A DNA stretch of 37,639 nucleotides. It comes from an uncultured Bacilli bacterium. Lineage in GTDB: Bacteria; Bacillota_I; Bacilli_A; RF39; UBA660. Positions 6,277 through 11,304 of this stretch are shown here, one piece after another (position 1 is the first letter of the stretch; each line of letters starts with the position of its first letter). The stretch lies in the NCBI GenBank assembly GCA_934098435.1, contig CAKOOV010000012.1, positions 1 to 37,639 of the forward strand. The letters are read 5' to 3'. The notes under the pieces were generated by a model. It was not told where the DNA came from, did no database searches, and saw only the letters and a program-made list of their open reading frames with translations. The translations under genes were made by a program, and so were the position numbers.

Positions 6277-6303
6277 CATAGGATGACTACGACACATCCT
6301 ATG
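6277..6303 (+). other. dso: Rolling-circle double-strand origin, pMV158-type nick hairpin
   Basis: A perfect 9-bp stem (CATAGGATG 6277-6285, CATCCTATG 6295-6303) presents the loop ACTACGACA. pMV158-family Rep proteins cut TACTACG/AC exposed in a hairpin loop. Here the sequence across the loop is GACTACGAC, differing only in the first base, so the predicted nick is between 6291 and 6292. It lies about 230 bases upstream of a Rep of that same family. A tandem 7-bp repeat GTGCATT (6306-6312, 6313-6319) directly downstream is a candidate Rep-binding element. Confidence 0.8.
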
Positions 6304-6340
6304 GAGTGCATTGTGCATTAAATGGAAGTGAGGTTAAAAA

Positions 6341-6523
6341 ATGATTTATAATACTACATATAATACTACAGAAGATTTAAGAAGTGTTATTAATTTTATA
6401 AGAAATAAAAAAATAACAAATTTTTCAGTTTTTGTCGATTTAATTATAAATGATGATTATATGTTAGGCATTTTAATTGATTATATTGATTTCTTCGAAT
6501 TATATTTTGAAGATTTAGATTAG
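6341..6523 (+). CDS. Small acidic protein upstream of rep, 60 aa
   Basis: ATG 6341 has GAGG about 10 bases upstream. It is acidic and Ile/Asp/Phe-rich, beginning with a repeated YNTT motif (MIYNTTYNTTED). It sits between origin and rep, where pMV158-type plasmids keep the copy-control gene copG, but it lacks the basic ribbon-helix-helix look of CopG. Replication control is possible from position only. Confidence 0.6.
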   Translation: MIYNTTYNTTEDLRSVINFIRNKKITNFSVFVDLIINDDYMLGILIDYIDFFELYFEDLD

Positions 6524-6534
6524 GGAGGTAAGAA

Positions 6535-7119
6535 ATGATTAAATCAGATCTAAAAAAAAGGAATTGGACTTTTGTTTTATATAATGATAGTTGTGCCAAA
6601 GATTGGGAAGAGTATTTAATTAGTACTGGCGTACCTTTTGCTTATGCTTATCACGATAAAGATTTAACAGAAATAGGCGAAAAGAAAAAAGAACATTATC
6701 ATGTGCTTATTTGTTTTGATGGTCCTATTACTTATACAAATGCACTTACTTATGCTGAAAGAGTAGGAGCGGCGAATAATGTTATTCAACCTGCTGGAAG
6801 TGTAAGAGGTATAGTAAGATATTTCTGTCATAAAGACAATCCAGATAAATATCAGTATGAAGAAGATATAATACAGTGTCGAAACGGTTTTGATCCTTCT
6901 GACTATTTCGCATTAACTGTAACACAGACAAAAGCATTAAAAAGGAAAGTGACTAATTTTATAAGAGATAATGATATAGATGAATATGCTGATTTAATAG
7001 ATTTACTTATGGATTCAGATTTAGGGGATATGTATGATATAGCTAGTCAGAATACTTTCTATTTTACACAATATATAAAATCTCGTAGAAATATAGAGAA
7101 GAGAGGGAGGGAGAATTAA
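6535..7119 (+). CDS. rep: Rolling-circle replication initiator, pMV158 RepB family (Rep_2)
   Basis: 194 aa; ATG 6535 behind GGGAGG. An N-terminal HUH-type nickase domain shows motif I (WTFVLYNDS, 11-19), HDKD (40-43), the metal-binding HYH (54-56) in EHYHVLICF, and the probable nucleophile Tyr96 in IVRYFCHKDN, aligning with the catalytic region of pMV158 RepB (PF01719). The helical C-terminal part (about 125-194) matches the oligomerisation domain by position. It starts replication by nicking the origin and remaining bound to the 5' end. The matching hairpin at 6277-6303 supports this. Use of a plasmid-type Rep by a filamentous phage shows modular exchange. Confidence 0.9.
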   Translation: MIKSDLKKRNWTFVLYNDSCAKDWEEYLISTGVPFAYAYHDKDLTEIGEKKKEHYHVLICFDGPITYTNALTYAERVGAANNVIQPAGSVRGIVRYFCHKDNPDKYQYEEDIIQCRNGFDPSDYFALTVTQTKALKRKVTNFIRDNDIDEYADLIDLLMDSDLGDMYDIASQNTFYFTQYIKSRRNIEKRGREN

Positions 7120-7120
7120 G

Positions 7121-7210
7121 ATGTGGGAGTATGCGGTTTTAGGTTTCATTGTTGGATCTTTTACTACATTTTTGTTATTTGTTATAATATTAAATAAAAA
7201 TGAGAATTGA
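7121..7210 (+). CDS. Single-span peptide, 29 aa
   Basis: It starts one base after the rep stop, with GGGAGGGAG inside the end of rep. The product is a short N-terminus, one membrane span (about residues 5-24) and a charged tail NKNEN. No family recognised. The strong ribosome binding site argues that it is translated. Confidence 0.5.
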   Translation: MWEYAVLGFIVGSFTTFLLFVIILNKNEN

Positions 7211-7285
7211 GGTAATAAAGATGAGTAATTTTATTTTTTGGTTTTTCAATATTTAACTGTTTCTAATTATTAGGAGGAAAAAAAG

Positions 7286-7462
7286 ATGATATATTATTAT
7301 ATTGTTCGCGTTGAATATAAAAAAAATAATTTGCGTATTATAAAAGATTATACAAGAGATTTTTGTAGTATTGTTCAATTATTTATTTATTTGGAAAATA
7401 AACATAAAGGTAATTATACAATTTTATTTATAAAACCTATAAATAAATTTCATAAATTATGA
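7286..7462 (+). CDS. Small basic phage protein, 58 aa
   Basis: ATG 7286 follows AGGAGG. Begins MIYYYIVRVEYKK, basic and Tyr-rich, no membrane span, no recognised family. It has the same length as the 1159-1335 product and both start with aromatic residues, but I see no convincing alignment. Confidence 0.6.
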   Translation: MIYYYIVRVEYKKNNLRIIKDYTRDFCSIVQLFIYLENKHKGNYTILFIKPINKFHKL

Positions 7463-7468
7463 TATAAT
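7460..7468 (+). promoter_or_regulatory. Extended -10 promoter for the 66-aa membrane protein
   Basis: TGATATAAT gives a perfect TATAAT with the TG extension one base upstream. No good -35 is visible, as is normal for extended -10 promoters. Transcription would start near 7475, 19 bases before the gene. Confidence 0.6.
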
Positions 7469-7493
7469 TAATTTATAATTGAGGAGTGATTTT

Positions 7494-7694
7494 ATGTTTT
7501 TAACTTTAACTGATACTGCTACTAAAAGCGAAGATGAAAATTATGCTGCTGGTAGAGTTGAACAAGGTAGCATGTTTGCTATTTGTGTTTTGGGTATAGT
7601 AATAGTATTTATGTTGATTTTTCTTATTTGGAAAATTTTAAATTATATTAATTTAAGAAAAGCAGCAGATAAAATTAATAAAAGCGATTTTTAA
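7494..7694 (+). CDS. Separately transcribed phage membrane protein carrying a pIII-like peptide
   Basis: 66 aa; ATG 7494 behind GAGGAG. Residues 5-17 are LTDTATKSEDENY, identical to residues 358-370 of the pIII-like protein at 2807, while the codons differ at five synonymous positions. A polar stretch follows, then one membrane span (about 28-49) and a basic, soluble tail (LRKAADKINKSDF). The gene has its own extended -10 promoter and its own terminator, so it can be expressed in the lysogen independently of the virion genes. A role in superinfection exclusion or immunity is a reasonable hypothesis, not shown. Confidence 0.7.
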   Translation: MFLTLTDTATKSEDENYAAGRVEQGSMFAICVLGIVIVFMLIFLIWKILNYINLRKAADKINKSDF

Positions 7695-7712
7695 TATTGC
7701 TTTTATTTTTTT
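7677..7712 (+). terminator. Intrinsic terminator of the 66-aa membrane protein gene
   Basis: AATAAAAGC (7677-7685) pairs perfectly with GCTTTTATT (7699-7707) around 13 bases and continues into a T-run. The left arm overlaps the last codons of the gene. Confidence 0.75.
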
Positions 7713-7740
7713 ATTTGATATACTAAATATAAGAGGTGAT

Positions 7741-7769
7741 TTGACAAGGAATAAATAAAAATGTATAAT
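7741..7769 (+). promoter_or_regulatory. Perfect consensus sigma-70-type promoter of the integrase
   Basis: TTGACA (7741-7746), a 17-base spacer and TATAAT (7764-7769) match the vegetative consensus at all twelve positions. Transcription would start near 7776, leaving a leader of only about 14 bases that is almost entirely ribosome binding site. CTCGCCGAG at the start point (7772-7780) is a small inverted repeat that could be an operator. Confidence 0.85.
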
Positions 7770-7789
7770 ATCTCGCCGAGGTGAGAGAA

Positions 7790-8755
7790 ATGAGCTTTGA
7801 AGAAGCTTATAATGAATTTAAAATTTATGCTTCAAAACGGCATAAAAAACAAAGTTTTGATACAATTTCATATAAATTTAAACTTAGAATTTTACCTTTT
7901 TTTAAAGATTATAATTTAGAAAATATTACTTCTGAAGATATTTTATCTTGGCAAAATTATATCTCGACTTTTAATTTTTCCAATAATTATAATTCTTCAT
8001 TATATTATATTCTTAGTGCTTTTTTTGAATATTGTTCTGTTTTTTATAATTTTGATAAGTCTATAATTAGTAGAGTTGGTAATTTTAGAAAAAAGTATGA
8101 AGAAAATAAAAAAGATTTTTATAATTTAAAAGAGTTTAATCTTTTTATTAAAAATCTTGATAATAATATATATAAGCAATTTTTTAATTTAATGTTTTTT
8201 ACAGGAACTAGACCTGGTGAAGCTATGGCTTTAAGATTTAGTGATTTACAAGGTGATTATATTTCTATTAACAAAACAATTAGTGAACATGGTTGTCGTG
8301 AAGTAGATTTTCCAAAAACAATTTCTTCTATTCGTAAAGTTAAAATTGATAAATTTTTAAAAAATGATTTGTTAAGTTTAAAAAAACATTATGAGAAAGT
8401 ATATAATAAATCTGATTTTGACTATTTTATATTTGGAGGTATAAAGCCTTTAGCTCCTACTACAATTAATCGTTATAAAATTAAGGCATGTAAAAAAGCT
8501 AATTTAAGGCCGATTACTTTACATCAGTTTAGACATAGTCATGCTACTTTATTACTTCAAAATGGTATAATAATTAATGAAATATCTCGTAGATTAGGGC
8601 ATAGTAATCCATCTATTACTTTAAATGTTTATACTCATACTGATTTGAGCCAAGAAAAAAGAGTCTCGACCACTCTTAATTCTTTGAGATTTAATCTCTT
8701 TAACACAATTTCATATAAATTTAAGCAATTTATATTTATTATAACACGCAATTAA
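7790..8755 (+). CDS. int: Tyrosine recombinase / phage integrase
   Basis: 321 aa; ATG 7790 is preferred over the in-frame GTG at 7781 because GAGGTGAG (7778-7785) is its ribosome binding site. An N-terminal SAM-like core-binding domain (about 1-110) is followed by the catalytic domain with Arg141 (TGTRPGEA), His245 and Arg248 (HQFRHSHAT), His271 (RRLGHSNPS) and nucleophile Tyr281 (NVYTHTD): all key residues are present. It integrates the phage at tRNA-Gly, 17 bases from its stop. The C-terminal tail after Tyr281 is about 40 residues, and its DNA repeats 20 bp found near the gene's own start. Confidence 0.93.
   Translation: MSFEEAYNEFKIYASKRHKKQSFDTISYKFKLRILPFFKDYNLENITSEDILSWQNYISTFNFSNNYNSSLYYILSAFFEYCSVFYNFDKSIISRVGNFRKKYEENKKDFYNLKEFNLFIKNLDNNIYKQFFNLMFFTGTRPGEAMALRFSDLQGDYISINKTISEHGCREVDFPKTISSIRKVKIDKFLKNDLLSLKKHYEKVYNKSDFDYFIFGGIKPLAPTTINRYKIKACKKANLRPITLHQFRHSHATLLLQNGIIINEISRRLGHSNPSITLNVYTHTDLSQEKRVSTTLNSLRFNLFNTISYKFKQFIFIITRN
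7862..7881 (+). repeat. 20-bp direct repeat, copy 1 (integrase 5' part)
   Basis: ACAATTTCATATAAATTTAA is identical to 8705-8724, read in the same direction and the same reading frame (both encode TISYKFK). Confidence 0.85.
8705..8724 (+). repeat. 20-bp direct repeat, copy 2 (integrase 3' end, near attR)
   Basis: Identical to 7862-7881; 48 bases from the right attachment core. May be an arm-type site or the trace of a small duplication. Confidence 0.85.
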
Positions 8756-8760
8756 TTGCG
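8747..8760. promoter_or_regulatory. 14-bp perfect palindrome beside attR
   Basis: CGCAATTAATTGCG spans the integrase stop codon, 12 bases from the att core. Possible recombination-accessory or operator site. Read leftward it is the first hairpin after the tRNA, but no T-run follows. Confidence 0.55.
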
Positions 8761-8771
8761 GTATAACTATT

Positions 8772-8788
8772 TGGAGCAGATGAGGGGA
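8772..8788. repeat. attR core (right copy of 17-bp repeat) inside tRNA-Gly
   Basis: Identical to 1119-1135 and forms the 3' end of the tRNA gene, so integration restores a complete tRNA. Confidence 0.9.
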
Positions 8789-8846
8789 GTCAAACCCCCG
8801 TCTCAGCCTTGGCAAGGCCGAATTCTAATCGTTGAACCACATCTGC
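8772..8846 (-). tRNA. trnG: tRNA-Gly (anticodon GCC)
   Basis: Read leftward from 8846. The acceptor stem GCAGATG pairs with CATCTGC. The anticodon loop TTGCCAA gives anticodon GCC on a five-pair stem containing one G-U. The T-arm has GGGGG/CCCC pairing. Discriminator U (usual for glycine) and an encoded CCA end complete it. It is the phage integration target. Confidence 0.95.
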
Positions 8847-8861
8847 AATGAATATATATCT

Positions 8862-8890
8862 ATTATATTAAAAAAATATTAAAAAATCAA
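8862..8890 (-). promoter_or_regulatory. Promoter of tRNA-Gly
   Basis: On the minus strand TTGATT (8890-8885), a 17-base spacer and TATAAT (8867-8862) precede the tRNA. The start would be near 8855, nine bases before the mature 5' end. Confidence 0.75.
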
Positions 8891-8922
8891 CTGTTTTTAT
8901 TAAAAAAAATTAAAAAATAATG

Positions 8923-8928
8923 TATAAT
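8923..8928 (+). promoter_or_regulatory. -10 element of ffh
   Basis: TATAAT with an indistinct -35, 21 bases before the ffh start. Confidence 0.45.
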
Positions 8929-8948
8929 AGGTAATAGGTGATAATTTT

Positions 8949-10256
8949 ATGTTTGAAAGTTTAAGTGATAGATTGCAAGATGTGGTTCATAAGATTAAGG
9001 GCTACGGCAAAATAACAGAAGAAAATATTAGTGAAATGATGAGAGAAATTAGACTTTCTTTATTGGAGGCTGATGTTAACTATAAAGTAGTAAAAGAGTT
9101 TACAAATAATGTAAAAGAGAAGGCTTTAGGTGAAGAGGTTAATAAAAGTCTTAATCCTGGAGAGTTGTTTGTTAAAATTGTTAAAGATGAACTTACTGAG
9201 TTATTAGGTGGAGAGAATACTCCTCTTAATATTAGTGGTAATCCTGCGACTCTTATGTTAGTGGGTCTTCAAGGTAGTGGTAAAACTACTACAATTGGAA
9301 AGCTTGCTAATTATCTTAGGAAGAATAATAAGAAAAAACCTTTACTAGTAGCTTGTGATGTATATAGACCTGCTGCTATTGACCAGTTAAAACAAATTGG
9401 CAAGGAACTTAATATTGAAGTTTATTCTGAAGGTAAAGGTAATCCTGTAGAAATATCTAAAAATGGTATTAAATATGCTAAAGATAATGGATATGATTAT
9501 GTTCTTATTGATACTGCCGGTAGATTACAAATAGATGAATCTTTAATGGATGAACTTGATAATATTCAAAAAGAAGTTAATCCTGATGAAACTATTTTAG
9601 TAATAGATTCAATGATGGGACAAGATGCTATTAATGTTATTAATGGTTTTAACGATAAGATTAAACTTAGTGGTGTTATTTTGACTAAACTTGATGGTGA
9701 TACTAGAGGTGGTGTTGCTTTGTCAGTTAAGCATCTTACTAATCTTCCAATTAAATTTATTGGTGTTAGTGAAAAGATGGATGGTCTTACTCCTTTTTAT
9801 CCAGAGAGAATGGCTTCTAGAATACTTGGAATGGGTGATATTTTATCTATAGTAGAACAAGTACAAAGTGAAATTGATGAAAAAGAAGCAGAGAAGACTG
9901 CTAAAAAGATGATGAAAGGTAATTTTGATTTAGAGGATTTTTTAAATCAGCTTAATCAAATAAAAAAATTAGGTCCTCTTGAGAATCTTTTAAAATTACT
10001 TCCTGGTGCTAAAAAGATGGGACTTAATAATGTTAATATTGATCCTAAAATTATGAAGAGAACAGAGGCTATCGTTCTATCAATGACTCCAGAAGAGAGA
10101 AGAGATCCTAGTATATTAAAGGCTAGTAGAAAAAAGAGAATCGCAGATGGTTCTGGTACTACTGTTACTGATGTTAATAAACTACTTAATCAGTTTGAAG
10201 AGATGAAAAAAATGATGAAAATGATGGGAAATGGTAATTTTAAAATGCCATTTTAG
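8949..10256 (+). CDS. ffh: Signal recognition particle protein Ffh
   Basis: 435 aa, full length for the family. An N-terminal four-helix N domain precedes the GTPase G domain (GLQGSGKTT at 106-114, DTAGRL, TKLDGDTRGG). The methionine-rich M domain (about 300-435, KASRKKRIADGSG RNA-binding helix region, tail rich in MKKMMKMM) binds SRP RNA and signal sequences. It targets membrane proteins co-translationally through FtsY. Starts at ATG 8949 behind AGGTG. The ylxM gene that often precedes ffh is not next to it; the tRNA-Gly gene is transcribed away from it. Confidence 0.97.
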   Translation: MFESLSDRLQDVVHKIKGYGKITEENISEMMREIRLSLLEADVNYKVVKEFTNNVKEKALGEEVNKSLNPGELFVKIVKDELTELLGGENTPLNISGNPATLMLVGLQGSGKTTTIGKLANYLRKNNKKKPLLVACDVYRPAAIDQLKQIGKELNIEVYSEGKGNPVEISKNGIKYAKDNGYDYVLIDTAGRLQIDESLMDELDNIQKEVNPDETILVIDSMMGQDAINVINGFNDKIKLSGVILTKLDGDTRGGVALSVKHLTNLPIKFIGVSEKMDGLTPFYPERMASRILGMGDILSIVEQVQSEIDEKEAEKTAKKMMKGNFDLEDFLNQLNQIKKLGPLENLLKLLPGAKKMGLNNVNIDPKIMKRTEAIVLSMTPEERRDPSILKASRKKRIADGSGTTVTDVNKLLNQFEEMKKMMKMMGNGNFKMPF

Positions 10257-10264
10257 GTGTTGAT

Positions 10265-10651
10265 ATGAAAGTACTTACTATAAAGGAACCTTGGGCTAGT
10301 TTAATTATTAATGGTTACAAAGAGTATGAGTTTAGAAATTGGAAAACTAATTATAGAGGTAAGATACTTATTCATGCTGGCCTTAGTTTAGAAAGTGATA
10401 ATGCTTTGAAATTTAAAGATTATAATCTTAATTATGGTCATGGTGAGATAATAGGAGAAGCTTATATTACTGATTGTATTTTAGTTGATGATGAGTTTGA
10501 AAATAAATTATATAATATTGATCCTTTAGTATATGGAAAGAGTGAACATTCAAGAATTTATGCTTGGAGGTTAGAACATGTTATTAAATACGATAAAAGA
10601 ATATCTTGTAAAGGGAAATTGGGACTTTGGAATTTTGATATTGATAATTAA
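10265..10651 (+). CDS. ASCH (PUA-like) domain protein
   Basis: 128 aa, starting 8 bases after ffh, so probably co-transcribed. The N-terminus IKEPWASLIINGYKEYEFRNW carries the hallmark pattern of ASCH domains (GxKxxExR, residues 17-24), followed by RGKILIHAG and a C-terminal strand KGKLGLWNF. ASCH domains have a beta-barrel related to PUA and are thought to bind RNA or nucleosides; some bacterial members hydrolyse N4-acetylcytidine. Specific function unknown here. Confidence 0.85.
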   Translation: MKVLTIKEPWASLIINGYKEYEFRNWKTNYRGKILIHAGLSLESDNALKFKDYNLNYGHGEIIGEAYITDCILVDDEFENKLYNIDPLVYGKSEHSRIYAWRLEHVIKYDKRISCKGKLGLWNFDIDN

Positions 10652-10670
10652 TAAAAACTAGACTTCTTTA

Positions 10671-10711
10671 CTATCTATCTATGTTAATAATTCATATTAT
10701 AATGTAGATAG
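10671..10711 (+). promoter_or_regulatory. Promoter/operator region of the CotD-like gene
   Basis: TATAAT at 10698-10703 has no recognisable vegetative -35. The overlapping CATATTAT (10694-10701) resembles the CATA-type -10 of mother-cell sporulation sigma factors. An inverted repeat CTATCTA (10671-10677) / TAGATAG (10705-10711) flanks it. Confidence 0.35.
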
Positions 10712-10722
10712 GAGGATAAATT

Positions 10723-11073
10723 ATGAATTTTAGTGATGGTTTTAACCAAGGTATGTATGATGGTGATATTGATATTAATATAACTAATACTAATCAAAAT
10801 GTTAATGATAACACTAATATGAATTATAATAGTGTTGGAGCTCCAATGATGGGGGATTCTGTGATGGGAGGAGTTGCTTCTCCAGTTATAGAGACTCCTA
10901 GGGAAAGAGTTGTATATAGAAATATTTATCATACAGTACCTCATGTATGTCCTATAAATACTAGAATTGTTAATAATCATATTTATAAACATACTTATCA
11001 ACCAAGATATACTTGTTGCGAAGAAAATACAGTTACTAATGAACAATGCGGTAGCTGCTGTCAATTTAGATAG
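10723..11073 (+). CDS. CotD-like inner spore coat protein
   Basis: 116 aa, behind AGGAGG. An Asn/Asp/Met-rich N-terminal half is followed by a His/Tyr/Cys-rich C-terminal part (about 66-116): HTVPHVCPINTRIVNNHIYKH, then CC, and a final CGSCC cluster. The spaced His and Cys residues after a VPH motif fit the CotD spore-coat family, whose members cross-link into the coat. Length is somewhat longer than B. subtilis CotD because of the N-terminal extension. With cotJB-cotJC elsewhere in the window this supports a spore-forming host. Assigned by composition and motif only. Confidence 0.65.
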   Translation: MNFSDGFNQGMYDGDIDINITNTNQNVNDNTNMNYNSVGAPMMGDSVMGGVASPVIETPRERVVYRNIYHTVPHVCPINTRIVNNHIYKHTYQPRYTCCEENTVTNEQCGSCCQFR

Positions 11074-11084
11074 TATTTATTATT

Positions 11085-11112
11085 AAGAGCGTATTGCTCT
11101 TTTTATTTTTTG
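11085..11112 (+). terminator. Intrinsic terminator after the CotD-like gene
   Basis: AAGAGC-GTATT-GCTCTT stem-loop followed by a T-rich run. Confidence 0.8.
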
Positions 11113-11213
11113 GCAATCTTTTGTTTGCTAGTACAAGTGTTGCAAATTTAAATCGTGAGATGTTGATAAATATGTATTTTACATTATGATACTTAATATT
11201 TTTAAAATTTAGG

Positions 11214-11242
11214 TTGACTTTGTTACTATGATAGTTTATACT
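11214..11242 (+). promoter_or_regulatory. Promoter of the adhesin-sortase gene
   Basis: TTGACT (11214-11219), 17-base spacer, TATACT (11237-11242). The leader of about 55 bases contains GCAATTGC and two TTTTTTGG repeats flanking a CCGG. Between 11113 and 11213 I see no gene. Confidence 0.7.
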
Positions 11243-11304
11243 TTCTGTGCAATTGCAATATATTAAAAAAAATAATTTTTGGCCGGTTTTTTGGGAGGTT
11301 TTAA

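Larger units (their letters stand above)
1119..8788. mobile_element. Inovirus-like (filamentous phage) prophage integrated at tRNA-Gly
   Basis: The element is bounded by a 17-bp direct repeat, and the right copy is the 3' end of tRNA-Gly. The excised circle would be 7,653 bp, in the range of filamentous phages. Diagnostic content in order: small OB-like protein, 58-residue major-coat-like protein, secreted membrane-anchored minor-coat-like proteins, short single-span peptides, Zot/pI-type ATPase, rolling-circle origin and HUH Rep, tyrosine integrase next to the right att site. All genes read in one direction, many with TAATG or ATGA stop-start overlaps. No frameshift or decay is visible in the core genes. 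Zot plus coat-like gene plus Rep is the usual signature of cryptic inoviruses; this particular genome is not one I recognise. Confidence 0.88.

Noticed and set aside
6073..6318. Open frame on the minus strand through the phage origin region (81 codons)
   Set aside because: It runs opposite to all phage genes, crosses the nick hairpin and inverted repeats, and has no ribosome binding site; the DNA is better explained as an origin.
7221..7256. 11-codon frame MSNFIFWFFNI with GAGGTAAT upstream
   Set aside because: Too short to support on sequence alone, and the ribosome binding site is weak.
1159..7462. Idea that the two 58-aa phage proteins (1159-1335 and 7286-7462) are paralogues
   Set aside because: Equal length and Tyr-rich starts are the only similarities; no convincing alignment.
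10684..11064. Minus-strand open frame opposite the CotD-like gene
   Set aside because: The plus-strand gene has a strong ribosome binding site, terminator and spore-coat composition; the opposite frame has neither start signal nor recognisable sequence.
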